In this document: positions 1 through 7,220 of the stretch, one piece after another
Layout: each line of letters opens with the position of its first letter
How positions within the stretch are numbered: position 1 is the stretch's first letter
Origin: an uncultured Vogesella sp.
GTDB lineage: Bacteria > Pseudomonadota > Gammaproteobacteria > Burkholderiales > Chromobacteriaceae
Assembly: GCA_946479405.1 (NCBI GenBank)
Contig: CAMLGD010000016.1
Span: 1-26,427, forward strand
Length of the DNA stretch: 26,427 bases
Direction of reading: 5' to 3'
Notes under the pieces: model-generated
Seen by the model: the letters and a program-made list of their open reading frames with translations, nothing else
What the model was told of the DNA's origin: nothing
Databases searched by the model: none
Translations under genes and position numbers: made by a program

Positions 1-276
1 CTGTCGTTCAACAACGACGGCCCGCTGGGCACCTTCTTCCGCTACATCGGCGACAGTGCCACCTACATCGCGCGCTACGACGATCTGTACAACGGCAAGG
101 AAGAGCAGATCGACGTCTCGAAAGTGGACGTGTCGATGAACGGCATCGAGCTGCAGGACCGCGAATTCTTCGCCGCCATCCGCGAAGGCCGCGAGCCGAA
201 CTCGTCGGTGGCCAAGGTGCTGCCGTGCTACCAGGTGCTGGCCAAGCTGGAGCAGCAGCTGAACGCCAGTCTGTAA
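1..276 (+). CDS. Gfo/Idh/MocA-type dehydrogenase C-terminus, probably 4-carboxy-2-hydroxymuconate semialdehyde dehydrogenase (partial)
   Basis: Frame 1 is open from the window edge and encodes the last 91 residues of a protein ending in TAA at 274-276. The tail, with FFAAIREGREPNSS followed by a VLPCYQVLAKLEQQL helix, is typical of the end of NAD(P)-dependent Gfo/Idh/MocA oxidoreductases. The family member expected beside ligAB is LigC/PmdC, which oxidises the ring-cleavage product 4-carboxy-2-hydroxymuconate-6-semialdehyde (as its hemiacetal) to 2-pyrone-4,6-dicarboxylate. The Rossmann domain lies outside the window, so the family call rests on the C-terminal end alone and the specific function on the ligAB genes about 5.6 kb downstream. 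Another Gfo/Idh/MocA sugar dehydrogenase remains possible. Confidence 0.6.
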   Translation: MSFNNDGPLGTFFRYIGDSATYIARYDDLYNGKEEQIDVSKVDVSMNGIELQDREFFAAIREGREPNSSVAKVLPCYQVLAKLEQQLNASL

Positions 277-430
277 AAAACCGGTTTACGATCAGCTGCG
301 CGTCGGCGATACCGCGTTGAATTCGGCTCAGTGATGCGTATTTACGCTGAGTAAACTCCGCGCACCTCACGTTTTCGCCTTGTCTCGCTCTAGCTCGCAA
401 GATCGTAAACAGGCTTTAAGGAGCAAACCC
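277..430. repeat. Structured intergenic element bounded by a 10-bp inverted repeat
   Basis: The gap between the dehydrogenase and the aldo/keto reductase begins with GTTTACGATC (284-293) and ends with its exact reverse complement GATCGTAAAC (401-410). Midway is a second small dyad, TTTAC-gctga-GTAAA (341-355), using the same TTTAC/GTAAA words. The layout, with terminal inverted repeats and a related internal hairpin in a non-coding stretch, resembles a MITE-like or other dispersed intergenic element rather than a simple terminator, and there is no T-tract. Only this one copy is visible in the window. The Shine-Dalgarno AAGGAG of the next gene (418-423) lies just outside the right arm. Confidence 0.45.
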
Positions 431-1432
431 ATGCAACAGCGACAACTCGGCCCGTTCTCGGTCTCGGCCATTGGCCTCGGCTGCATGAATCTCAGCCACG
501 CCTACGGCGTGCCGCCGGCGCCGGAGCAGGCCGAAGCGCTGTTGCTGGCGGCGCTGGACGCCGGCGTCACCCTGTTCGATACCGCCGCGCTGTACGGCTT
601 TGGCACCAACGAAGAGCTGGTCGGCCGCGTGCTGGCGCCGCACCGCAGCCGCTTCACGCTGGCCAGCAAGTGCGGCATGACCGGGGTAGACGGTAAACGG
701 GTGATCAACGGCCGGCCGGAGACGCTGAAGCGCACCTGCGAGCAATCGCTGCGCCGGCTGCGTACCGAGGTGATCGATCTGTACTACCTGCACCGCTGGG
801 ACCGGCAGGTGCCGATCGAGGACAGCGTCGGCGCGCTGGCCGAGCTGGTGCGCGAAGGCAAGATCCGCAGCATCGGCCTGTCCGAGGTTTCTGCCGCCAC
901 CCTGCGCCGCGCGCACGCGGTGCATCCGATCGCCGCGCTGCAGACCGAGTATTCGCTGTGGACGCGCAACGCCGACATCGCGGTGCTGGATGCCTGCAAG
1001 CAGCTGGGGGTAGCCTTTGTCGCCTTCAGCCCGCTGGGCCGCGGCTTCCTTGCCGACGGCCTGCCGGACATGGCCACCTTGGCGGCACTGGACGGCAAGG
1101 ACATCCGCCGCGGCATGCCGCGCTTCTACCCGGACAACTATGCGGCCAACCTTGGCTTCCTGGCCGCCTACCGTCAGATTGCCGCCGCCGCCGGCTGCAC
1201 CCCGGCGCAACTGGCGCTGGCGTGGCTGTTTACCCGCGGCGAGCATGTGATCCCGATCCCCGGCACCACCAGCTTGGCGCATCTGCGCGAGGACGTGGCC
1301 GCCAGCCGCGTGCAGCTGGGCGTGGAGACACTGCAGCAGCTGGAGGCGCTGCTGGCGCAGCTGCCGATCGCCGGCCCGCGCTACAACGCGGCAACGCAGA
1401 CCGAGATCGACACCGAAGAATTCGCGCATTAA
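431..1432 (+). CDS. Aldo/keto reductase
   Basis: A 333-residue NADPH-dependent aldo/keto reductase (TIM barrel, cytoplasmic). The family's catalytic tetrad is all visible: Asp50 and Tyr55 in FDTAALYG, Lys80 in LASKCG and His121 in YYLHRWD. The late strand IPIPGTTSLAHL carries the usual phosphate-binding contacts for the cofactor. The ATG at 431 is chosen over an in-frame ATG at 380 because AAGGAG sits 7 nt upstream and the family N-terminus (QLGPFSVSAIGLGCMN) begins there. It ends 20 bp before the AEC permease, so the two are probably cotranscribed. Its substrate is unknown. Position in a protocatechuate cluster suggests reduction of an aromatic aldehyde or a pathway aldehyde, which is inference. 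Confidence 0.9.
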   Translation: MQQRQLGPFSVSAIGLGCMNLSHAYGVPPAPEQAEALLLAALDAGVTLFDTAALYGFGTNEELVGRVLAPHRSRFTLASKCGMTGVDGKRVINGRPETLKRTCEQSLRRLRTEVIDLYYLHRWDRQVPIEDSVGALAELVREGKIRSIGLSEVSAATLRRAHAVHPIAALQTEYSLWTRNADIAVLDACKQLGVAFVAFSPLGRGFLADGLPDMATLAALDGKDIRRGMPRFYPDNYAANLGFLAAYRQIAAAAGCTPAQLALAWLFTRGEHVIPIPGTTSLAHLREDVAASRVQLGVETLQQLEALLAQLPIAGPRYNAATQTEIDTEEFAH

Positions 1433-1452
1433 GCACCGGACAGACTTTCCCC

Positions 1453-2397
1453 ATGCTCGCTATCCTGGCGGTGATCGCCCCCATTTTCCTGCTCATCGGC
1501 CTGGGTTACCTGGCGGTGCGCGGCGGTGCCTTTCCGCAGGACAAGCTGTCGGCGCTGGGTGTGCTGGTGGTGCGCTTTGCGCTGCCGGCGCTGATCCTGC
1601 ACTCGCTGGCCACCCGCTCGCCGGCGGAGATGCTCAATGGCGGCTATCTGGCGGCCTATGCTGCCGGTTCGCTGACCATGCTGGCGCTGGGCATCGGCTG
1701 GGCGATGCTGGCACGGCAGCAGCCGCTGCCACGCGCGGCGCTGTACGGGCTGGGCATGTCCTGCTCCAACAGTGCCTTTGTCGGCTACCCCATCGTGCAC
1801 CAGCTGCTGGGGCCGGTGGCAACGCTGGCGCTGGCGCTGTCGATGGTGGTGGAAAACCTGCTGATGCTGCCGCTGGGCATCGCCTTGTCCGAGGCCGACG
1901 GCGGCCGCCGCGACAGCTTCTGGCGCGCCTTTGGCCGTTCGCTGCTGGGCTTGCGCAGCAACCCCATCATCCTGGCCATCGTCGCCGGCACGGCGCTGGC
2001 GCTGCTGGGCCTGCAGCTGCCGGCAGTGCTGGCCAAACCGGTGGCGATGCTGGGCACCGCCTCGGCACCGGTGGCGCTGTTTTTGATCGGCGGCTCGCTG
2101 GTGGGGCTGCCGCTGCGCAGCGTGCTGCGCGATGTCAGCGTGGTGGCCGGCAGCAAGTTGCTGCTGCACCCGCTGCTGGTGGCGGCGGCGCTGCTGCTGT
2201 TTGCCCCGGTGCAGCCGCAGCTGGCGATGGCCGGGGTGCTGATCGCGGCGATGCCGATGCTGAGCATTTTCCCGATCTTCGGCCAGCGCCACGATATGCA
2301 GGGTTTTTGTGCCGCCACGCTGCTGCTGGCGACCATGAGTTCGTTCATCACCATCAGCCTGGCGATCTGGCTGTTGCAGCGTTATCCGCTAGGCTAG
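1453..2397 (+). CDS. AEC family permease (auxin efflux carrier / malonate transporter type)
   Basis: A 314-residue, very hydrophobic inner-membrane protein with about ten predicted transmembrane segments, opening MLAILAVIAPIFLLIGLGYLAVRGG as typical AEC proteins do. The mid-protein segment GMSCSNSAFVGYPI matches the conserved substrate-site region of the family, which has a Ser/Asn-rich break in the helix. Bacterial members move malonate or other small carboxylates. Here the neighbours suggest an aromatic acid or a pathway intermediate, but this is inference. The start has no clear Shine-Dalgarno and lies only 20 bp after the reductase stop, so translation probably depends on the upstream gene. 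A GC-rich hairpin (GCCGCC 2405-2410 with GGCGGC 2419-2424) follows the stop without a T-run. Confidence 0.85.
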   Translation: MLAILAVIAPIFLLIGLGYLAVRGGAFPQDKLSALGVLVVRFALPALILHSLATRSPAEMLNGGYLAAYAAGSLTMLALGIGWAMLARQQPLPRAALYGLGMSCSNSAFVGYPIVHQLLGPVATLALALSMVVENLLMLPLGIALSEADGGRRDSFWRAFGRSLLGLRSNPIILAIVAGTALALLGLQLPAVLAKPVAMLGTASAPVALFLIGGSLVGLPLRSVLRDVSVVAGSKLLLHPLLVAAALLLFAPVQPQLAMAGVLIAAMPMLSIFPIFGQRHDMQGFCAATLLLATMSSFITISLAIWLLQRYPLG

Positions 2398-2932
2398 TTG
2401 TGTTGCCGCCAGTGTTGCGGCGGCTGGCCACCAACGTCACGCACCCACCCGTTGGGCCGCGCCGGCAAAAAGGTTGGCCGCAAGGTCTTAAGCTGGCAGC
2501 TGAGCCGTTTGACGTTAGCAAACGGCGAATTGCCGGCGCCTTGCGGGCGAGCTTTGGGCCGGGGTTTCGCGGCACGCCGGGGGCGCTGGGGCTGCAAGGG
2601 GCCTGGCGCAACAGGCCCCTGCCCGTATGCCGGGCGGAACCGGCATGCAAGGGCGTCCGCGTAGCGGACACAAACATAAAGGCCAGTGCGGCACTGCACG
2701 CGCTGGCCGCAAGTAGCAGTTAACACGCTGTACCCAGGCACCGGGCAAAGACCCGGGCCACAGGCCGCACAGACGGCCGGCGGCAACGACCCCACGCGGG
2801 CGCTGCGGCCAACATAAACGACGACGAGAAGTGGCCCGCAGAGAGGGCAGGAGACGGTGTTTGCCCGCGGGCAATGCCGCCACTTGTCACGCCTGCAGGG
2901 CACCACCACAACCTCGCAGGAGACAACCCAAG
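2398..2932. other. 535-bp non-coding gap rich in hairpins
   Basis: No open frame here has a convincing start, ribosome site or protein family; the overlapping frames are low-complexity Arg/Ala/Pro translations. A row of inverted repeats is visible: GCCGCC/GGCGGC (2405-2424), GCCGTTTG/CAAACGGC (2504-2526), AGGGGCCTG/CAGGCCCCT with a 6-nt loop (2597-2620), ATGCCGG/CCGGCAT with a 6-nt loop (2627-2646) and GTCCGC/GCGGAC with a 3-nt loop (2655-2669). None is followed by a T-run on either strand. The region also holds a full copy of the dispersed repeat (2470-2485), a reverse-strand core at 2804-2813 and a partial one at 2704-2713. It must carry the leader and perhaps the promoter of the MFS gene. 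A structured RNA is possible but unproven. Confidence 0.5.
2470..2485 (+). repeat. Dispersed intergenic repeat, copy 1
   Basis: AAGGTTGGCCGCAAGG, preceded by three more A residues, lies 72 bp after the AEC permease stop. The same 16-mer recurs at 14825-14840, and 13- to 15-nt versions occur at 8607, 12570 and 23777, all between genes. Confidence 0.55.
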
Positions 2933-4270
2933 ATGCACACCCCGCAACACGACACCCCCATCAGCAGCAGTGCCGGCGCGCCCCCCACCTGGCGCCAGCG
3001 CTGGCACGGCGCCATGGCCGTTGGCCGCACGCGCTGGTGGATGCTGGCACTGGTGTTCTTTGCCACCACCATCAACTACATCGACCGCGCCGCGCTGGGC
3101 GTGCTGCAGCCGATTCTGGCCAAGGAGATGAGCTGGACGGCGCAGGACTACGCCAACATCAACTTCTGGTTCCAGGTCGGCTACGCCATCGGCTTTGCCG
3201 CCCAGGGGCGCTTTATCGACCGCGTCGGGGTGAAACACGCTTTCGCCTTGGCGGTGCTGCTGTGGAGCCTTGCCGCCGCCTCGCACGGACTGGCGGCGTC
3301 GGCGGTGGGCTTCATGATCTGCCGTTTCTTCCTCGGGCTGTCGGAAGCGGCCAACTACCCGGCCTGCGTCAAGACCACGCGGCTGTGGTTTCCGGCTGGC
3401 GAGCGGGCGCTGGCCACCGGGCTGTTCAATGCCGGCACCAATGTCGGCGCGCTGGTGACGCCGGTGCTGCTGCCGCTGATCATGATGGTGTGGGGCTGGC
3501 AGGCGGTGTTCTTTGTCATCGGTTGCTTTGGCCTGGTATGGCTGGTGTTCTGGCTGCGCCATTACTACAACCCGGCGCAGCATCCGGGGGTGAGCCGCGC
3601 CGAGCTGGACTACATCAGCGCCGAGGCGGACACGCCGGCGGCCAAGGTGCCGTACTCGCGCATCCTGCGCCTGCGCGGCACCTGGGCCTACGCGCTGGCG
3701 TTCACCATGACCGCACCGGTGTTCTGGTTCTACCTGTACTGGCTGCCGCCGTTCCTCAACCAGCAGTACAGCCTGGGCATCAGCGTGACGCAGATGGGCA
3801 TCCCGCTGATCGTGATCTACCTTACCGCCGATGTCGGCAGTGTCGGCGGCGGCGCGCTGTCGTCGTGGTTCATCGCCCGCGGCATGGCGCCGATTCCGGC
3901 GCGGCTGACCGCCATGCTGATCTGTGCGGTGTGCATCCTGTCCATCATCGCCGCTGCCGGCGCCAGCAGCCTGTGGCTGGCAGTGGCCGCCATTTCGCTG
4001 GCCATCGGTGCGCATCAGGCGTGGACGGCCAATATCTGGAGCCTGGTGATGGACTTCACCCCGAAGGAAGTGGTCAGCAGCGTGTTCGGCTTTGGCAGCA
4101 TGATCGGCGCCATTGGCGGCATGTTCATGACGCAGATCGTCGGCTACGTGCTGACGGTGACCCACAACAACTACGCGGTGCTGTTCATGCTGATTCCGTG
4201 CTGCTATTTCGTGGCGCTGACCTGGCTGTACTTCATGGCGCCGCGCCAGGTGGAAACCCTGCCGGCCTGA
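2933..4270 (+). CDS. MFS transporter, anion:cation symporter (ACS) type
   Basis: A 445-residue major facilitator with about twelve transmembrane helices. After a hydrophilic N-terminus of about 34 residues comes TTINYIDRAALGVLQPIL, the typical first helix of the ACS family (hexuronate, glucarate and phthalate permeases). GRFIDRVGVKHAF is the conserved loop 2-3 motif and RFFLGLSEAANYPA the helix-4 motif. The ATG at 2933 is preceded by AGGAGA with 9 nt spacing, which excludes the longer frame. The family imports organic anions with protons. In this cluster protocatechuate or a related aromatic acid is the likely cargo, though classical protocatechuate importers such as PcaK belong to a different MFS family. 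It ends 21 bp before the FUSC-like gene. Confidence 0.87.
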   Translation: MHTPQHDTPISSSAGAPPTWRQRWHGAMAVGRTRWWMLALVFFATTINYIDRAALGVLQPILAKEMSWTAQDYANINFWFQVGYAIGFAAQGRFIDRVGVKHAFALAVLLWSLAAASHGLAASAVGFMICRFFLGLSEAANYPACVKTTRLWFPAGERALATGLFNAGTNVGALVTPVLLPLIMMVWGWQAVFFVIGCFGLVWLVFWLRHYYNPAQHPGVSRAELDYISAEADTPAAKVPYSRILRLRGTWAYALAFTMTAPVFWFYLYWLPPFLNQQYSLGISVTQMGIPLIVIYLTADVGSVGGGALSSWFIARGMAPIPARLTAMLICAVCILSIIAAAGASSLWLAVAAISLAIGAHQAWTANIWSLVMDFTPKEVVSSVFGFGSMIGAIGGMFMTQIVGYVLTVTHNNYAVLFMLIPCCYFVALTWLYFMAPRQVETLPA

Positions 4271-4291
4271 GCCGGCAAACCGGGAGACGGC

Positions 4292-4807
4292 ATGCCGCTG
4301 GCCTTCATCACCCCGCGCCGCAACGCGGCGCTGTATCTGGGCAACATCCTGCTCGGCAGCTGCATCGTGTGGTTCGGCCTGCCGGCACTGGGCATGCCGG
4401 CGCCGTACTGGGCGCTGATCTCGCTGATTTTCATCATCGAGCCGGATATCGCGCAGGCGCGCGCCAACTTTCGCGCCCGGCTGATCAACACCGTCAGCGG
4501 CAGCGTCATCGCCTGCCTGTGCCTGCTGTTGCTGGGCGCCGGCTTTGGCGCGCTGCTGCTGGCGCTGGGCCTGGCAGTGTTGCTGGCGATGCTGGTGGAG
4601 CACTATCCGGCCAACTGGCGGCTGGCGCCGGTGACGGTGGTGATCCTGATGTCGGCGGCGATGAGCCCGCACGGGCCGGGGCAGGAGTGGCAGCTGGCGC
4701 TGCTGCGGGTGCTGGAAGTGCTGGCCGGCAGCGTGGTGGCGTTGTTGCAGACGCTGCTGTATGCGCGCTGGCTGGCGCCGGTGCTGGAGGATGGCAGCGC
4801 GGATTGA
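4292..4807 (+). CDS. Half-size FUSC-type membrane protein (aromatic acid exporter-like)
   Basis: A 171-residue membrane protein with five or six hydrophobic segments. The core YWALISLIFIIEPDIAQARANFRARLINTVSGSV matches the first membrane half of the fusaric-acid-resistance/ArAE superfamily, in which PxxGxTxxKAxxRxxGTxxG-like sequences follow the second helix. Full ArAE exporters have two such halves plus a cytosolic domain (about 650 residues), so this protein would have to dimerise. GGGAG precedes the ATG by 7-8 nt. It follows the MFS gene by 21 bp, with an intrinsic terminator after it, so it is the last gene of that operon. A role in relieving aromatic-acid or intermediate overload is inferred. 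Confidence 0.65.
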   Translation: MPLAFITPRRNAALYLGNILLGSCIVWFGLPALGMPAPYWALISLIFIIEPDIAQARANFRARLINTVSGSVIACLCLLLLGAGFGALLLALGLAVLLAMLVEHYPANWRLAPVTVVILMSAAMSPHGPGQEWQLALLRVLEVLAGSVVALLQTLLYARWLAPVLEDGSAD

Positions 4808-4831
4808 CGCTGCCGTTGCCGACAAGCCGAC

Positions 4832-4857
4832 AAGCCGCCAAGTGGCGGCTTTTTTTA
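4832..4857 (+). terminator. Intrinsic terminator of the transporter operon
   Basis: AGCCGCC (4833-4839), loop AAGT, then GGCGGCT (4844-4850) followed by a run of T (4851-4856). It lies 25 bp after the FUSC-like stop and overlaps the TAA of the convergent LysR gene. The T-run is on the plus strand; on the minus strand the hairpin is followed only by CTTGTC, so it may also weakly end the LysR transcript. Confidence 0.9.
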
Positions 4858-5766
4858 TGCCTGCGCGGCCAGCACCGCCGCCACCACCTGCTCCAGCTCG
4901 GCACGCAGCCAGCTGTGCGCCGGGTCGTGGCGGTATTTCAGGTGCCAGATCAGGTACATCGGCATGCGGCCAACCTTGGCCGGCAGCGGGCAGCTGGCAA
5001 AGTCCTGCATCAGCCCGTGCCGGAGCAGGCCGGGCAGGGTGGCCAGCAGCGGGCTGCCGCGCAGGAAGGCCGGGATGCCGGCGAAGCTGGGCACGGTCAC
5101 CGCGAAGCGGCGCTCGATGCCGCGCGCGCTCAGCTGCTGGTCCACGTCCAGCATGCGCCGCGGGGAATACAGCACGGTGATGTGCTCGGCCGCCTGGTAG
5201 TCGGCCAGCCGCAGCGGCGCCTCGCGCACCGCCGGGTCGTAGAACACGCGGTAGTCGTCCTCGAACAGCCGCTTGTGCAGGATGTCGCTGGCGTCCGGCG
5301 GCCGCGGCGAGATCACCAGCTGGCAGTCGCCTTCGCGCAGCATTTCGGCGCGCGGCACGTCGGAAGGAATCACCCGCAGCCGCAGCCCCGGCGCCTGCGG
5401 CCGCAGCCGTTGCAGCAGCGCCGGCAGCAGCAGGTCGCGCTGGAAATCGTTGGCCGCAATGGTGATGGTGGTGTGCAGCGTGGCGGGGTGGAATTCATTG
5501 CCGGCGGCAAAGCGGCGCATGTCCTCCAGCAGCAGCCGTGCATGCAGCGCCAGTGCCTCGGCGCGGGCGGTGGGCACGATGCCGCGGCCGCTTTTGACGA
5601 ACAGCGGATCGCCGGTGATCTGCCGCAGTTTGCCCAGCAGATGCGACACCGCCGACTGGGTGACGCCCAACCGCTGTGCGGCGCCGGTGACCGATTGCGC
5701 CTCGATGATGGCCAGCAGCAGCTGCAGCAGTTTGCCGTCAAGGTGCGAATAATCGAAATCGCTCAT
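4855..5766 (-). CDS. LysR-type regulator, probable activator of the protocatechuate 4,5-cleavage genes
   Basis: A 303-residue LysR-type transcription factor. The N-terminal winged helix-turn-helix is clear: LLQLLLAIIEAQSVTGAAQRLG, then VTQSAVSHLLGKLRQITGDPLF and the wing SGRGIVPTARA. The rest is the usual periplasmic-binding-like effector domain. The ATG at 5766 is preferred because the HTH then begins about 12 residues in; an upstream in-frame ATG at 5841 would add 25 residues overlapping the ligA leader. The gene is divergent from ligA across 86 bp, the classical LysR arrangement, so it likely senses a pathway compound (as PmdR and LigR do) and controls ligAB and itself. Effector identity is inference. 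Confidence 0.88.
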   Translation of the reverse strand: MSDFDYSHLDGKLLQLLLAIIEAQSVTGAAQRLGVTQSAVSHLLGKLRQITGDPLFVKSGRGIVPTARAEALALHARLLLEDMRRFAAGNEFHPATLHTTITIAANDFQRDLLLPALLQRLRPQAPGLRLRVIPSDVPRAEMLREGDCQLVISPRPPDASDILHKRLFEDDYRVFYDPAVREAPLRLADYQAAEHITVLYSPRRMLDVDQQLSARGIERRFAVTVPSFAGIPAFLRGSPLLATLPGLLRHGLMQDFASCPLPAKVGRMPMYLIWHLKYRHDPAHSWLRAELEQVVAAVLAAQA

Positions 5767-5790
5767 GAATGCTATCAATGTCCCTGTGTT

Positions 5791-5830
5791 TATCCGGGGT
5801 ATTGCTTTGCGGATACTACGCATCACCCCG
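5791..5830. promoter_or_regulatory. Candidate LysR operator in the regulator/ligA divergent promoter
   Basis: TATCCG (5791-5796) and its exact inverse CGGATA (5810-5815) flank 13 bp. An overlapping longer dyad pairs CGGGGT (5795-5800) with ACCCCG (5825-5830). Both sit in the only 86 bp between the LysR start and the ligA start, where a LysR protein would bind to control both directions. No perfect T-N11-A box stands out, so which dyad is the operator is open. Confidence 0.45.
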
Positions 5831-5852
5831 CGGGGCAACAAGGAGAAACACA

Positions 5853-6203
5853 GTGGAAGAGACCTGCAAATTCAATGTGCCGGGCACCTATCTGTTCGAC
5901 GGTGACATGGCGATGAAGGGCTACGCCCTCAACAAGATGTGCTTTTCGTTCAACGATGCGGCCAACCGGCAGGCGTTTGCTGCCGACGAGGCCGGCTACT
6001 GCCGCCGCTTCGGCCTGAACGAGGAGCAGAGCCGCGTGGTGCGCGAGCGCGATGTGCTGGGCCTGCTGGCTGCCGGTGGCAATGTGTACTACCTGGCCAA
6101 GTTCGCCGGCATCCTCGGGCTGGATGTGCAGGACCTGGGCGCGGCGCAGACCGGGATGAGCAAGCAAGCGTTCAAACAGATGCTGGTAGAGGCGGGGCAA
6201 TAA
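5853..6203 (+). CDS. ligA: Protocatechuate 4,5-dioxygenase alpha subunit
   Basis: A 116-residue small subunit of the extradiol type II ring-cleaving dioxygenase LigAB, which opens protocatechuate between C4 and C5. It caps the LigB active site. Family features seen are FDGDMAMKGYALNKMCFSFNDAANRQAF near the N-terminus, the DEAGYCRRFGLNEEQ helices, and GGNVYYLAKFAGILG followed by GMSKQAFKQMLVEAG at the C-terminus. The start is GTG at 5853: AAGGAG lies 7-8 nt upstream, and the family sequence begins right after it, whereas the upstream ATG at 5769 would add 28 unrelated residues and overlap the promoter. The protein is shorter at both ends than the 139-149 residues I recall for LigA/PmdA. It is followed 2 bp later by ligB. 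Confidence 0.9.
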   Translation: MEETCKFNVPGTYLFDGDMAMKGYALNKMCFSFNDAANRQAFAADEAGYCRRFGLNEEQSRVVRERDVLGLLAAGGNVYYLAKFAGILGLDVQDLGAAQTGMSKQAFKQMLVEAGQ

Positions 6204-6205
6204 TC

Positions 6206-7045
6206 ATGGCAAAAATCGTAGGCGGCATTACCACTTCGCACGTACCGGCCATCGGCCGCGCCATCGCGCAGAACCTGCAGCAGGACGCGTACTGGAAACC
6301 GTTCTTCGACGGTTTTACTCCGGTGCAGCAGTGGCTGGACGAAGTGAAACCGGACGTGGCGGTGGTGATCTACAACGACCACGGGCTGAATTTCTTCCTC
6401 GACAAGATGCCCACCTTCGCCGTGGGCGCGGCGGCGCAATACTGCAATGCCGACGAAGGCTGGGGCATTCCCACCCTGCCGCCGTTCCCGGGCGATGCCG
6501 CACTGTCGTGGCAGTTGATCAATGGCCTGGTGCAGGACGAGTTCGACATCACCAGCTGCCAGGAGATGCTGGTCGATCATGCCTTCTCGCTGCCGATGAA
6601 GCTGCTGTGGCCACAGGGCGACACCATCCCGGTGCGCACCGTGCCGGTGTGCATCAACACCGTGCAGTATCCGCTGCCGTCCGCCACCCGCTGTTACAAG
6701 CTGGGCCAGGCCATCGGCCGCGCCATCGCCGGCTGGCCGGATGATTTGAAAGTAGTGATCATCGGCACCGGCGGCCTGTCGCACCAGCTGGATGGCGAGC
6801 GCGCCGGCTTCATCAACAAGGCGTTTGACACCCGCTTCATGGACAGCCTGGCGGCCGACCCGCAGTGGGTGACGCAGTACAGCAACGAGCAACTGGTGGA
6901 ATACACCGGCACCCAGGGTGTGGAGCTGCTGATGTGGGTGGCCACCCGCGCCGCGCTGACTGGCGAGGTGCGTGAGCTGCATCGCAACTACCACATCCCG
7001 ATTTCCAACACCGCCGCCGGCTTGATGCTGTTCGACAACCGCTAA
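6206..7045 (+). CDS. ligB: Protocatechuate 4,5-dioxygenase beta (catalytic) subunit
   Basis: A 279-residue catalytic subunit of the type II extradiol (LigB superfamily) dioxygenase. The Fe(II) ligands can be placed by comparison with the known LigAB structure: His12 in ITTSHVPAIG, His59 in IYNDHGLNFF and Glu240 in TQGVELLMW. The catalytic base is His193 in GTGGLSHQLDG. The enzyme works in the cytoplasm as a LigA/LigB heterotetramer. Only 2 bp separate it from ligA, with a weak GAGGCGGGG ribosome site inside ligA, so expression is probably coupled. Gallate or methylgallate dioxygenases are close relatives, but most of those have LigA and LigB fused, which favours protocatechuate. After the stop a GGCCGC/GCGGCC hairpin (7128-7143) has no T-run. 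Confidence 0.92.
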   Translation: MAKIVGGITTSHVPAIGRAIAQNLQQDAYWKPFFDGFTPVQQWLDEVKPDVAVVIYNDHGLNFFLDKMPTFAVGAAAQYCNADEGWGIPTLPPFPGDAALSWQLINGLVQDEFDITSCQEMLVDHAFSLPMKLLWPQGDTIPVRTVPVCINTVQYPLPSATRCYKLGQAIGRAIAGWPDDLKVVIIGTGGLSHQLDGERAGFINKAFDTRFMDSLAADPQWVTQYSNEQLVEYTGTQGVELLMWVATRAALTGEVRELHRNYHIPISNTAAGLMLFDNR

Positions 7046-7158
7046 GGCGGGTAGCGCGCGTGGCCACGGGCCGCCCGGCAGGGAGGCCTGCTGCTTGCTA
7101 CAGTACAAGTAGCCAATCGCCATGGCTGGCCGCCCGCGCGGCCGCTGTCGCTGGCTGT

Positions 7159-7220
7159 TTGCAGCAGATCAAACAAGCGTTAGTCCCCGCTTCGCCATGG
7201 CAGCGCCGGAGGCTCATAAT
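7159..7220 (+). promoter_or_regulatory. Possible FNR/Anr-type site and -10 element upstream of uspA
   Basis: TTGCA-gcag-ATCAA (7159-7172) matches the FNR consensus TTGAT-N4-ATCAA at 8 of 10 positions, with one perfect half-site. A -10-like CATAAT lies at 7215-7220. If transcription starts about 7 nt beyond it, the dyad centre falls near -61.5, a standard FNR class I position. No good -35 is visible, as expected for an activated promoter. Inferred from sequence spacing only. Confidence 0.35.

Noticed and set aside
2720..4825. 701-codon open frame on the minus strand
   Set aside because: It is the antisense of the MFS and FUSC-like genes. Its translation is low-complexity His/Gln/Arg/Ala with no family features, a usual artefact of GC-rich coding DNA.
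5769..5852. Upstream ATG at 5769 as the ligA start
   Set aside because: It would add 28 residues without family similarity and run through the promoter region; the GTG at 5853 has a good ribosome site and family sequence follows directly.
2857..5916. 1019-codon open frame on the plus strand
   Set aside because: It overlaps the MFS gene in another frame and then the antisense of the LysR gene. The Arg/Gly/Ala/Gln-rich translation has no recognisable domain.
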